NCBI GenBank assembly: GCA_030700225.1
Contig: JAUYJT010000020.1
Coordinates: 1 to 64,000, forward strand
Source of the DNA: Candidatus Nanopelagicales bacterium
GTDB taxonomy: Bacteria > Actinomycetota > Actinomycetes > S36-B12 > GCA-2699445
DNA length: 64,000 bases
Direction: 5' to 3'
Part shown: positions 1 through 8,215 of the stretch, piece by piece
Numbering within the stretch: position 1 is the first letter of the stretch
Layout of the letters: each line of letters begins with the position of its first letter
Translations under genes and position numbers: made by a program
The notes under the pieces: model-generated
Database searches by the model: none
What the model saw: only the letters and a program-made list of their open reading frames with translations
Told to the model about the DNA's origin: nothing

Positions 1-1
1 G

Positions 2-115
2 CTGATCACCCGCCGCGCCTACGGCTTCCACTCCGCCCACGCAGCCCTCGCCCTTGTCATGCTCTCCTGCGGCCCCATCGACCTACGCCTCCCTCACGAG
101 CGGCCGACCCGATGA
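2..115 (+). pseudogene. ISL3-type transposase, C-terminal fragment
   Basis: The open frame entering from the left edge encodes 37 residues ending in a stop at 113-115. It resembles the extreme C-terminus of ISL3-family transposases (RRAYGFHSAHAALAL followed by MLSCGP). Only the end is visible, so whether the transposase is complete upstream cannot be judged. It sits 5' of a second transposase remnant on the other strand, so this edge looks like an insertion-sequence graveyard. Family assignment is from recognised sequence style, not a search. Confidence 0.6.
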
Positions 116-169
116 CCCACATTCATGCCGGGAGAGCCCACATTTCGGGTGTACCGGGGGCCATCCAGC

Positions 170-403
170 TCACCGAAGGAGTCCAGGTGGTCTCCCCCAA
201 AGGGCGGTACCCCCAGCGTGTCGGCCATGATCGCGGCCAGGCACTCCCCCGAGGGCATGCCCATCTTCGCCGCACCGGCCCAGCAGCTGCTCCACGACCC
301 CGATCTCGCCAGCAACGTGTGCGATCGGGCGGCTGGTGTCGATAACCAGTCTTGCCGCCTCCCGGCGAAACGTCGGCGTGAATCTCTTCCGTTGTGCTCC
401 CAT
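170..403 (-). pseudogene. IS3-family transposase OrfA remnant
   Basis: The minus-strand frame starting at 403 opens with RKRFTPTFRREAARLVIDTS and continues IAHVAGEIGVVEQLLGR, the helix-turn-helix start of IS3-type OrfA. After about 45 residues the frame loses family resemblance and ends at 170. No OrfB with a DDE catalytic domain follows; the sequence runs straight into the ISL3 remnant at 115. An in-frame ATG at 430 is also possible. It is judged a dead, truncated insertion sequence. Confidence 0.6.
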
Positions 404-569
404 ACGAACATCCTCCCTGCCAAGCATCAAACCCGGCGGTCAAGGATGTCCACCCAAAGGGGTCAACCCCACCACAGCTATGCGAGCACATTTCGTGAGT
501 CTCTTCGAACCACCCCAAGCCGACCTCGGTATCGGATAGGGTGCGGCCAGCCAGGCGATGAGGTGACCG

Positions 570-1328
570 ATGGGATCTTCCGACAAGGGCCGCGCGCAGG
601 CGGTAGTCGCGATGGACTCCCACGAGGACATCGAACGACTCCTACCCGTCACGAGTTGGCGGTACTGGTTCATCGCCCTGGCCTGTCTGTTACTGGTCGT
701 AGCGGCCGTGCTGTACGCTGCGGCCACCTACAAGACGGTCACCGTCTCGGGAACGGGGCGCGCGTCGGACTCGAATGGCGTGCGCCTGGTCACAGCAACG
801 GTCGCCGGTGAGTTTGATGACTACAGCGTCACGGCCGGAGACACCGTCAAGGACGGGCAGATCATCGGTTACATCATCACCGTTGACCAGCGGGTACCCC
901 AGCGTGCGCAGGTGGACGGCACCGTCCTGGGACTGGCCATGCGCCCAGGCGACCCCGTGAATGTAGGGGACTGGCTGACAACGATCTCCGCGAGCTCGTC
1001 GGACGGCAAACTCGTCCTGGCCACGTACTCGATGGCTGACGGTGATCGACTGGCGAGTGGCCAGAAGGTCTCGGTCACGGTCGAGGCGTCGCTCGCCCAG
1101 GGGATAGGCGGCACCGGAACGGTCGTCACCGGGGTCGTTACTGAATTGGCCAGGGAGATGGACGCCAAAGACGTATACGTTGGACTCGCACTGCCCGAAC
1201 AGCCTGACGGAGACCAGACTATTGCCGTCATTGCGCTGGACCAGCCGGTGAGTCCGGGCTCCATTGTTCGTGCTGATGTCATCGTCAGCGAGCGCAATCT
1301 GCTTCAGCAGGTTCTCGGCCGGTCATGA
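570..1328 (+). CDS. HlyD-like membrane fusion protein of an NHLP-type peptide exporter
   Basis: A 252-residue protein: short cytoplasmic N-terminus, one membrane segment at about residues 31-52 (WFIALACLLLVVAAVLY), then extracytoplasmic lipoyl/beta-barrel-like sequence with the paired glycine-rich hairpins typical of HlyD adaptors (VTAGDTVKDGQIIGYI and MRPGDPVNVGDWL). It is shorter than classical HlyD and lacks a long coiled coil, which fits the secretion subunit of NHLP/NHLM bacteriocin exporters. Its stop overlaps the next start by 4 bp (ATGA), so the three genes are translationally coupled. The start at 570 has a GAGGTG-like site upstream; an ATG at 612 is an alternative. The role as adaptor between exporter and envelope is inferred from family and context. 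Confidence 0.75.
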   Translation: MGSSDKGRAQAVVAMDSHEDIERLLPVTSWRYWFIALACLLLVVAAVLYAAATYKTVTVSGTGRASDSNGVRLVTATVAGEFDDYSVTAGDTVKDGQIIGYIITVDQRVPQRAQVDGTVLGLAMRPGDPVNVGDWLTTISASSSDGKLVLATYSMADGDRLASGQKVSVTVEASLAQGIGGTGTVVTGVVTELAREMDAKDVYVGLALPEQPDGDQTIAVIALDQPVSPGSIVRADVIVSERNLLQQVLGRS

Positions 1329-3505
1329 TTGATGTGAGGGCTAGCGGGCCGACGGGCGACAGCCGCCGGACGTCCGTGTCCACCCCGGAGCGGATGCAGT
1401 TGGCGCCCACTGAGAGCGGCGCCGCCGCCCTGGCCATCCTGCTCGGGCACTACGGCAGGTGGGTGTCCTTGGAGGAAGCCCGCGATGCCTGCGGGGTGAG
1501 TCGCGATGGCAGCACTCCAGAATCTGTGGCGATCGCGGCGCGGTCCTACGGGCTACAACCGACGATCACGGCGACAGAGCCACAGGACCTGCTCTCGATG
1601 TCCATGCCGGTGGTGATCCACTGGCGTTTCAAGCACTACATCGTGCTCGAGGGCTGGTCGAAGAAGGGGTGGCTGCTCAACGATCCGGCAGTCGGCCATC
1701 GAGTCTGCCCAGCGGATGAATTCGATGAGGCCTTCACGGGAACCGTGATCACAGCGACACCCGGGCCGCAATTCGAGCGCGGAGGTCGTCCACCGCGCAC
1801 TCTCCATCGGCTGGGGGCACACCTGGTTGGTTCGCGCGACGGCATCGCCCTGATGGCTCTCATCGGCGTCATCCTCATAGTGCCGGCGATCCTGGTGCCC
1901 GGCCTCGCCCGGGCTTTCGTCGATGCGTTCGTCGGCAACTCAGCAGCCAGCATGTCCACAATCCTGGGCGCACTCGTCCTGGCGGCGATCCTGCAGGCTG
2001 TTCTCGTCGGGCTGCAGGGCAGCATCGGCGTGCGCCTCGCCAATAAGGTCTCGGTCCTGCTCAGCGCGGCGATGATGGACCGGCTGCTGCGTATCCCAAT
2101 GCAGTTCTACGATCTGCGCGGCCCCAGCACGCTCAACCAACGCGCCGCCCAGCCCAACATCGTGGCCACCACTGTGGCGTCGCTGTTCTCGACTCTGGTC
2201 ATCGCAGTCCTCAGCAGCGCAACTGCGGCGCTGGTGCTGCTGTTCACGTACTGGCCCGCTGGGATCGTTGCCCTGGTATCTCTGGTCGCCATCGTGATCA
2301 TGCGTCGGTCCGCGCGTGCAAGGCGAAAGACGCTGGCGGAGCGGACCGTGCGAGGGCAGACCGACATCTCAGTCATCACGGCCACCGCCCTCGCGCAGAT
2401 CGAGGTCATCAAGGCAAGCGGCGCGGAGGACGCCATCGTCGCGAAGTGGGCCCAAGCGCATGATCGGATGCTCACCGCCTCCCAGGAACTGGGAGAGAAG
2501 ACCTCAATGACGCTCTATCTCCCTCGCGTAGTCACGACAGTCGCCGGCATCGCGGTCACGATCACGGCGTTGTACGGAGTCAGCGTCGGTGCCCTATCCC
2601 TGGGCGGGCTCGTAGCTGTCCAAACCCTCAACGGGCTCGTGCTCGGTTCCATCCCGTCGGCTGTGACTCAACTTGAGCAGGCCGAGAACCTCACTGGCCA
2701 ACTCGACCAAATAGAAGACGTCCTGGGCACCAGACCCGATCCGCGCCTCGTCCAGTGGTCCGTCTCGCAGCCAGATGACCTGACGCCGGTGACCGGCGAA
2801 CTGAGTCTGCGCGGCGTCTCGTTCGGCTACAACAAGAATGCGCCACCGCTCATCACTGACCTCGACCTGCACCTCACCCCAGGCAAGCGGATCGCCCTCG
2901 TGGGCCCCAGCGGCTGTGGCAAGTCGACGGTGAGTCGCCTCGTCGTCGGCTGGTACGAGCCCTGGTCGGGGGAGGTACGCGTCGATGGCAAACTTCGGGA
3001 CGAGTGGCCCGAGTCCACCCTGACAAGCTACATCGCCATGGTCGAACAGGATCCAAAGATCTTTTCCGGCACCATCAATGACAACATCTCGATGTGGAAT
3101 CCCACGATTCCCGAGATTGACATCATCCAGGCCGCCAAGGACGCGTGCCTCCACGACGACATCATCAAGCGTGTCGGCGCCTATGAGTCGGTCCTCGCCG
3201 AGCAGGGGGAAGACCTCTCTGGGGGCCAGCGGCAACGACTAGAGATAGCGCGTTCACTGGCCCGAAATCCGTCGTTGCTCGTCCTCGACGAGGCGACATC
3301 GGCGCTCGACGCTGCCACCGAAGCTGCGGTCGACGCCGCCATCCGGCGCCGCGGCGCGGCCGTGCTGGTGATCGCCCACCGGTTGTCCACGATCCGCGAC
3401 TGCGACGAGATCATCGTGCTGGACAAAGGCGAGGTCGTCGAACGCGGTACGCATGATGAATTGATCGCCAATCACGGGCCCTACGCGGACCTGGTGCGGT
3501 CATGA
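1325..3505 (+). CDS. NHLP-type peptidase/permease/ATPase exporter with Ser in place of catalytic Cys
   Basis: A 726-residue ABC exporter. Residues 20-150 form a C39 peptidase-like domain, residues 170-460 a six-helix ABC transmembrane domain, and the rest an ATPase with Walker A GPSGCGKST, signature LSGGQRQR, Walker B LLVLDEATSALD and the H-loop IAHRLST. In active C39 domains the motif is ECGAA; here codon 31 is AGC, giving ESGAA. The other expected catalytic residues are present: His104 in KHYIVLEG and Asp120 in NDP. The leader-cleaving activity known for this family is therefore probably lost or altered, as in the non-proteolytic C39-like domain of HlyB. It would normally cleave and export a double-glycine-leader peptide, but no precursor gene is visible nearby. 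The start overlaps the preceding stop. Confidence 0.9.
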   Translation: MIDVRASGPTGDSRRTSVSTPERMQLAPTESGAAALAILLGHYGRWVSLEEARDACGVSRDGSTPESVAIAARSYGLQPTITATEPQDLLSMSMPVVIHWRFKHYIVLEGWSKKGWLLNDPAVGHRVCPADEFDEAFTGTVITATPGPQFERGGRPPRTLHRLGAHLVGSRDGIALMALIGVILIVPAILVPGLARAFVDAFVGNSAASMSTILGALVLAAILQAVLVGLQGSIGVRLANKVSVLLSAAMMDRLLRIPMQFYDLRGPSTLNQRAAQPNIVATTVASLFSTLVIAVLSSATAALVLLFTYWPAGIVALVSLVAIVIMRRSARARRKTLAERTVRGQTDISVITATALAQIEVIKASGAEDAIVAKWAQAHDRMLTASQELGEKTSMTLYLPRVVTTVAGIAVTITALYGVSVGALSLGGLVAVQTLNGLVLGSIPSAVTQLEQAENLTGQLDQIEDVLGTRPDPRLVQWSVSQPDDLTPVTGELSLRGVSFGYNKNAPPLITDLDLHLTPGKRIALVGPSGCGKSTVSRLVVGWYEPWSGEVRVDGKLRDEWPESTLTSYIAMVEQDPKIFSGTINDNISMWNPTIPEIDIIQAAKDACLHDDIIKRVGAYESVLAEQGEDLSGGQRQRLEIARSLARNPSLLVLDEATSALDAATEAAVDAAIRRRGAAVLVIAHRLSTIRDCDEIIVLDKGEVVERGTHDELIANHGPYADLVRS

Positions 3506-6015
3506 CAGCCAGCCCCACCACGACCTCGCGGGCCCTGCCCAGTGGCACGGCACTGCGCATCCACCACGGCGAAGTCTTGATCTTCGCGGCGCCTTCGACC
3601 GACGAGAACCTGGGACGCTGGGTCCCGGTCACCCAGGTGACGGGGCCGACCACGATCCTGGGTTGCGACCTGCCGACAGCGGTCCTGCTGGCGTCGCCGC
3701 AGGCGAGCGCAGCGTACGACGTCATAACCGTCACGTCCGCAATCGAGGGCATTGACCTGGCTCATGAGGCGACCGCTGCCCTAGCCGAGGCCGACGAGGA
3801 GTTTGCTCGCAAGTCGGCGGCCGACCAGTTGGAGAGCGACCACGACACTTGGCTCATCCGCGATGCGCTGACCGACCTGGCGGCGGCGGTCCCCGGGTAT
3901 GCCGAGGCTGGCGCGGCAGACGACTCGTCCGCGGATGTCATCGCGATGCGGCGTCTCTCTGGCTTCATCGGGCTGCCTGTCGATCCATTGCGCCTGCGCG
4001 CGGCGGTCGCGGATGCCCACGTCAGCGGGCGCGATCGCATAACTGCACTGGCCGCGGCTTGTGATGCCACGGTACGTCGTCAGCAGTTGCCGCCGTCGTG
4101 GTGGAAGTCGCAGGGGCCGCCCCTGCTGCTCACCGTGCTGGCCACGGGAGCTCATGTCGTCGCGCATTGGCGGCGCGGCGGATACGCCATCTGGGATCCC
4201 AAGACCGATCGCGACGTGCGGATCGATGCGTCGGCCGATGACACCCTGTCGCCCACCGGGATGCTCCTGCAGCCATTGCTCGACCCGAGCCGACCGGCGC
4301 AGATGCGCGACCTCGTACGCATGGGTTTGCGCGGCGCTGGCTCGTCGGCCGCCATGCTCCTATCCGTCACCGCCGTGATGGCACTGCTGAGTGCGGCCAT
4401 CCCAGTGGTCTCCGGTCGCCTCACCACCGAGGTGGCGAACTCAGCGAGAGCGTCGCTGCTAGCGGTAGGAATCGCTCTGGTCCTGATCGTTGCCGCCACC
4501 GTTCCGCTGGCGGCGGTCCGTGGGTACGCGATCCGCCGCATCCGAACGCGGGCGGTTTCCACGGCCGCCGCAGCGGTGTTCGACCGGCAGTTGCGGCTGC
4601 CCATGCACTGGCACAAGGGCAAGCGCCAGAACGAGCGCATCGTCGACGCCACCGCAGTCGATACGGCGGCCAACAACGCAACAGACGGGGTCATCTTCGT
4701 CATCCTCGACACTGTCACGGTGTTCGGAGCGCTACTTGGCGCGTACCTCATGAATCCGTGGTTGGCCGTGACCATTCTGGTGATTCTCGCAGTGCGCTCA
4801 ATCGTCGACATCGCGCTCGTGCGAAGGCTGTCACATGTCAGCGCGCAGGCGGTCGATGCGGACGCGCAGTCGCCGGTCCTGGAACTGCTGCGCGGCTACT
4901 CTCGACTGCGTGCCTCTGGGGCCGAGCGGCGCGCATATGCGCAATGGGCGCACTTCTGGGCGGCGGTCGTGCGCGTCAAGGTCAGGCTCGGACGGATCAA
5001 CATCGCCCAACAGGTGTCCGCGGCACTGTGGCCGGCGTTGAGCCTGGCGATCATGCTCGGGGTTATCGCCGTCACGATGGAGGGCCGCAGCCAGGCGGAG
5101 GTGCTCGGCGTCCTGGTCACGGGGCAGGTAGCGCTCACGGCTGCCAATTCCGCGGTGTCCCAGTCCACCTCCATGATCGGCGTGCTGCTTGCGTCGGCGG
5201 CCATGCTTCGGCGCGCGGAGTCCATCCTGTCGGCAGTGCCGGAGTCGGCGGGTGGAGGCGAGATCGCGCCGCTGCGCGGCGGCGTCGACCTGCGCGATGT
5301 CACGTACCGGTATGAGCCCGAACTACCCCCGATCTTCACCGGGCTTTCGCTGTCGATCCAGCCCGGTGAGCATGTGGCACTCGTCGGCCCGTCGGGCGCC
5401 GGCAAGACGACCCTGCTACGGCTCATCCTGGGCCTGGACGAACCCGAGACGGGACAGGTCTCCTTCGACGGCAAGGGCCTGCCGCGCCTGGACCGAGCCG
5501 CGCTCCGACGTCAGATCGGTGTGGTCATGCAGTCTTCGGCGCTGCTGCCCGGCAGCATCCGCGACAACGTCGACCTTGGTCGCGGTCTGACGGCAACACA
5601 GGTCTGGGAGGTCCTCGACCGCGCTGCCGTGGGAGACGACGTACGCGCAATGCCGATGGGTATCAACACGGTCGTCATCGAGGGAGGAAGCGGCATCTCA
5701 GGCGGCCAACGCCAACGCATCCTGCTCGCCCGCGCACTGGCCGGGAACCCGCGGATCATCATCCTCGACGAGGCGACCTCGGCACTGGACAACGTCAGCC
5801 AGGCCGCCGTTGTCGCGAATCTCGACACCATGGCCGTCACGCGCATCGTGGTTGCCCACCGGCTCTCCACGATCCGGCGTGCCGATCGCATCGCCGTACT
5901 CGACGGTGGCCGCATCGTGCAGGAGGGCAGCTTCGCCGCCCTGGTCTCGGCCCCGGGTCCGTTCCGCACGCTCGTCGAACGCCAGAGCGTCGACGCCCTT
6001 GAGCCCACCTCGTGA
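3502..6015 (+). CDS. NHLP-type ABC exporter permease/ATPase, second subunit
   Basis: An 837-residue protein with an N-terminal soluble region of about 270 residues lacking a peptidase motif, a six-helix ABC membrane domain (about 280-560), and a C-terminal ATPase with GPSGAGKTT, signature ISGGQRQR, IIILDEATSALD and VAHRLSTIRR. This is the architecture of the partner ABC protein in NHLP/NHLM systems, which pairs with the peptidase-bearing subunit as a heterodimer. It is coupled to the preceding gene by an ATGA overlap. The substrate is unknown: no modification enzyme or leader peptide gene is seen in the window. Confidence 0.87.
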   Translation: MTASPTTTSRALPSGTALRIHHGEVLIFAAPSTDENLGRWVPVTQVTGPTTILGCDLPTAVLLASPQASAAYDVITVTSAIEGIDLAHEATAALAEADEEFARKSAADQLESDHDTWLIRDALTDLAAAVPGYAEAGAADDSSADVIAMRRLSGFIGLPVDPLRLRAAVADAHVSGRDRITALAAACDATVRRQQLPPSWWKSQGPPLLLTVLATGAHVVAHWRRGGYAIWDPKTDRDVRIDASADDTLSPTGMLLQPLLDPSRPAQMRDLVRMGLRGAGSSAAMLLSVTAVMALLSAAIPVVSGRLTTEVANSARASLLAVGIALVLIVAATVPLAAVRGYAIRRIRTRAVSTAAAAVFDRQLRLPMHWHKGKRQNERIVDATAVDTAANNATDGVIFVILDTVTVFGALLGAYLMNPWLAVTILVILAVRSIVDIALVRRLSHVSAQAVDADAQSPVLELLRGYSRLRASGAERRAYAQWAHFWAAVVRVKVRLGRINIAQQVSAALWPALSLAIMLGVIAVTMEGRSQAEVLGVLVTGQVALTAANSAVSQSTSMIGVLLASAAMLRRAESILSAVPESAGGGEIAPLRGGVDLRDVTYRYEPELPPIFTGLSLSIQPGEHVALVGPSGAGKTTLLRLILGLDEPETGQVSFDGKGLPRLDRAALRRQIGVVMQSSALLPGSIRDNVDLGRGLTATQVWEVLDRAAVGDDVRAMPMGINTVVIEGGSGISGGQRQRILLARALAGNPRIIILDEATSALDNVSQAAVVANLDTMAVTRIVVAHRLSTIRRADRIAVLDGGRIVQEGSFAALVSAPGPFRTLVERQSVDALEPTS

Positions 6016-6366
6016 TCTGCGAGCACTCGCACACAACAAACGCCCCGGATCGCCGGTTTACTCAGCATCTTGAGTAGTTCTACTCAGCATGATGAGTGAG
6101 GCGACGTGGCCGCTTCAGGAACCGATGCCCTGCGGAACTTGCTTGGTCATCGTCGGGGCGCTCGGCTTCGCGACGCTGTAGGACACGGCAGCCCACGTCG
6201 TGCCTGAGGCTCCTGGGGCAGGGACTTCGTATCCACGGATCAGCTCCTGGGCGAATGTGTCCCCAAGCTAGTCGGGGCTCTTGCTCAGGGGACCAGCTCG
6301 GACAGGATCGCGCTGTACGCCGTTGGTGCCGCTGATGGGCACGGTTGGCCTTCGAACGCGGCGGGG
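6016..6366. other. Intergenic stretch with decayed sequence
   Basis: No convincing gene. It holds the tandem operator-like palindromes at 6059-6098 and then about 270 bp in which open frames on both strands are short and low in family resemblance. It separates the export operon from the toxin-antitoxin region and could be remnant coding DNA. Confidence 0.5.
6059..6098. promoter_or_regulatory. Tandem imperfect palindromes, operator-like
   Basis: Two copies of TACTCAGCAT followed by a TGAGT half occur at 6059-6076 and 6081-6098. Each is an imperfect palindrome (ACTCA...TGAGT), and their starts are 22 bp apart, two helical turns. Such phased palindromes suit a dimeric repressor of PadR or MarR type, but no such regulator gene is intact nearby. 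The function is inferred. Confidence 0.45.
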
Positions 6367-6735
6367 GCGGTTTTGTCGTGCAATAATGGGGGTCACATGC
6401 AGTTCGCGAAGTCCTCGCGGCGACCATCGTGAGATGTCCGGTTCGTGACAGGTACCGGGCCGCGTGCGAGGAGGCGAAGGCACATGGCCAGAAGAACTAG
6501 GTCCGGAACCAAGATCACGGACGCCCTGGCCGAGTCGCTGGCGGACGAAGCCGAACGAGGCTACGAGCTGCGCGGCCCCGGTCGTCCTTCGCTGAGCGGC
6601 GGAGATCCCTCGCCGCAGGTCACCTTCCGGCTGCCCCGGGAGTTGCGGGAGCAGGCATCACGGCGGGCGGAGGCCGAGGGCACGAGCATCTCAGCTCTGG
6701 CGCGCGAGGCCTTGGAGCGGTTCCTGGCGTCGTGA
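6367..6735 (+). repeat. Direct repeat A, copy 1 (promoter region plus RHH gene)
   Basis: The stretch from GCGGTTTTGTCGTGCA through the ribbon-helix-helix gene recurs at 8091-8450. The coding part is almost identical and the first ~55 bp of leader is highly conserved, with divergence at about 6422-6475. The two copies lie 1.7 kb apart in the same orientation and flank the two toxin-antitoxin modules between them. Confidence 0.85.
6484..6735 (+). CDS. Ribbon-helix-helix antitoxin-like protein, copy 1
   Basis: An 83-residue protein ending in a CopG/Arc-type ribbon-helix-helix region: a beta strand QVTFRLPRELREQ followed by ASRRAEAEGTSISALAREAL. The N-terminal ~45 residues are basic then acidic, as in BrnA-like antitoxins. 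The ATG at 6484 is preceded by GAGG at about 11 bp. No toxin gene is attached upstream or downstream. A paralogue with only about eight differences lies at 8199-8450. The role as DNA-binding antitoxin or autorepressor is inferred. Confidence 0.75.
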   Translation: MARRTRSGTKITDALAESLADEAERGYELRGPGRPSLSGGDPSPQVTFRLPRELREQASRRAEAEGTSISALAREALERFLAS

Positions 6736-6860
6736 GGTCCATGGGGGTCGCCGCCTAGGACCCCGATCGCGAGCTTGAGTACGAGGCGGCCGACTGATGG
6801 CATCCCCTGCCCAATCGTTGTCGGGATTCCCGGCCTTCCGCGCAGAGTGCCCCACCCGCG

Positions 6861-6900
6861 CCGGTGCTGGTGCCGGTGCCGGTGCTGGTGCCGGTGCCGG
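6861..6900. repeat. GGTGCC/GGTGCT microsatellite-like repeat
   Basis: About 40 bp built of alternating GGTGCC and GGTGCT hexamers between the RHH gene and the AbrB gene. It encodes Ala-Gly or Pro-Ala dipeptides in every frame, so open frames across it are meaningless. It is a simple sequence with possible slippage. Confidence 0.85.
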
Positions 6901-6980
6901 ACGAGAGCTAGACACGCAGGGAACTAGGGACTAGATTCAGAAAGTAAGACAGTAGGACAGTTCCACTAAGGGAGCAACCC

Positions 6981-7235
6981 ATGGCGATCCAGACCCTGCG
7001 CCCTAAGAATCAAGTTACTATCCCCGCGGCTATCGTCGAGGACGTTGGCATAGAGGTAGGTGACCCGATCACGTTTCGGGTGGAGCAGGGCCGGATCATC
7101 ATTGAGGCCCTGCCGGTAGTACCTAGTGAGGAGTGGCTGACGGACCAGGTGCTCCTGGAGATCGAACGGGCCGAACGAGAGCAGGGAGCCAGCTTCGAGA
7201 CGGCCGACGAGGCGATCGCGGCCCTGCGTGGCTAG
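6981..7235 (+). CDS. AbrB/MazE-type antitoxin
   Basis: An 84-residue protein whose first 50 residues match a SpoVT-AbrB swapped-hairpin domain (RPKNQVTIPAAIVEDVGIEV followed by GDPITFRVEQGRIIIEAL). The acidic C-terminus would wrap the toxin. GGGAG lies 6 bp before the ATG. Its stop overlaps the GTG of the following RelE-like toxin by 8 bp, a typical type II module. It likely represses its own promoter. Confidence 0.85.
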   Translation: MAIQTLRPKNQVTIPAAIVEDVGIEVGDPITFRVEQGRIIIEALPVVPSEEWLTDQVLLEIERAEREQGASFETADEAIAALRG

Positions 7236-7545
7236 CGGGTTCCAGGTCGAACTACGACCCTCCTTCGTCCCGCAGTACAGGAAGTTGCCCCAGGCTCAAC
7301 AACGACTGGTGGACAACTTGATCCGTGACCTGGCCGCATTGGTGAACCTGGGTAGTCCTAGATCGGAGGAGGCCCGGGCTCTGGGAAGAAGGCTCAGGGT
7401 CAAGCCGATCCAAAGATCCAGGCGGGTAGTCCCCAAGCGAATGGAGGCCACGTACAGCGCGAATGGCCGGGTGGTGTGGACGCTGGACGGTGACCATTTG
7501 GTACTCCTTTACGTCGGCGACCACTCGGTACTGGAGCAGAGCTAG
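7228..7545 (+). CDS. RelE/ParE-like toxin
   Basis: A 105-residue basic protein with a RelE/ParE-like plan: LRPSFVPQYRKLPQAQQRLV at the N-terminus, and near the end VVWTLDGDHLVLLYVGDHSV, resembling the final strands of mRNA interferases. The GTG start lies inside the antitoxin's last codons. It probably cleaves mRNA at the ribosome or inhibits gyrase; which one cannot be read from sequence. Confidence 0.75.
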   Translation: MASGFQVELRPSFVPQYRKLPQAQQRLVDNLIRDLAALVNLGSPRSEEARALGRRLRVKPIQRSRRVVPKRMEATYSANGRVVWTLDGDHLVLLYVGDHSVLEQS

Positions 7546-7583
7546 CGGATTCTTGGCTAAGACTCCCGGCCCTCCTGCGCGAC

Positions 7584-7904
7584 GTGGTCGAGCAGTTGCG
7601 GGATCCGGCAGCGCGCGACGCCGTCCTCACCTTGGTGGCAGGCTTCGAATCCGAAGGAGCCGTGGTGACGGGGGTCAAGGACCTGGTCACGCCACGAGAG
7701 GCGGGCGAACTTCTGGGGGTGTCTCGCCAGTACATCGACAAACTCATCGCCGGGAAGAAGATCCCGGTGTTCCGCAAGCCGGCAAGCAAGCACCGCGTGA
7801 TCCGAGTGCGAGACCTTGTCGCCTTCGAAGCCGCCCGCCAGGAGGGCAGCGCCCGGATCGGTGACGCAGTCAATGAGCTGCTCGACGTCGGCGCCGAGTA
7901 CTGA
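7584..7904 (+). CDS. Excisionase/MerR-type HTH antitoxin
   Basis: A 106-residue protein with the HTH_17 signature LVTPREAGELLGVSRQYIDK followed by LIAGKKIPVFRK and VRDLVAFEAAR. It lies 21 bp upstream of a PIN-domain toxin remnant, the usual partner of this antitoxin type. The frame has no ATG near its N-terminus, so the GTG at 7584 is the best start. It probably regulates its own operon. Confidence 0.75.
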   Translation: MVEQLRDPAARDAVLTLVAGFESEGAVVTGVKDLVTPREAGELLGVSRQYIDKLIAGKKIPVFRKPASKHRVIRVRDLVAFEAARQEGSARIGDAVNELLDVGAEY

Positions 7905-7925
7905 ACCGGACAACATCTGAGCCGC

Positions 7926-8090
7926 GTGAGAGTCTTCGTCGACACCAACGTCTGGTACCTGGTCAGCGTGGCTGACCTCGTCTTACGCAGCGTCGAGTTC
8001 GGCTTGTTCGATCTGGCCTGGACCGAGGAGGTTCTGCCCGGGCCGCTGACCGACACTGTTGACCTGGAACTGCGACAACAGCGGTTTTGT
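7926..8090 (+). pseudogene. PIN-domain (VapC-like) toxin, truncated by repeat A
   Basis: The GTG at 7926 begins VRVFVDTNVWYLVSV then LRSVEFGLFDLAWTEEVL, the N-terminus of a PIN-domain ribonuclease with its first catalytic Asp. Family resemblance stops after about 40-45 residues, and repeat A starts at 8091, so the remaining acidic residues are missing. The frame reads on into the second RHH gene, giving a spurious 174-residue product. The toxin is judged inactive. Confidence 0.8.
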
Positions 8091-8110
8091 CGTGCACTAG
8101 TGGGGATCAC

Positions 8111-8215
8111 ATGCAGTTCGCGAAGTCCTCGCGGCGGACTTCGCGGGAGGTACCCGCTCGTCACGAGTACCGGCCGGCGTACGAGGAGGCGAGGCATCAT
8201 GGCCAGGAGAACTAG
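8111..8215 (+). CDS. Small basic ORF overlapping the RHH gene start
   Basis: A 34-codon frame (MQFAKSSRRTSREVPARHEY, ending EEARHHGQEN) that overlaps the RHH start at 8199. In copy 1 the same ATG is present but an in-frame TGA cuts it after 11 codons, although the distal part (YRAACEEAK then HGQKN) is conserved. It may be a decayed partner-protein tail or a leader peptide. I do not recognise it. Confidence 0.25.
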   Translation: MQFAKSSRRTSREVPARHEYRPAYEEARHHGQEN

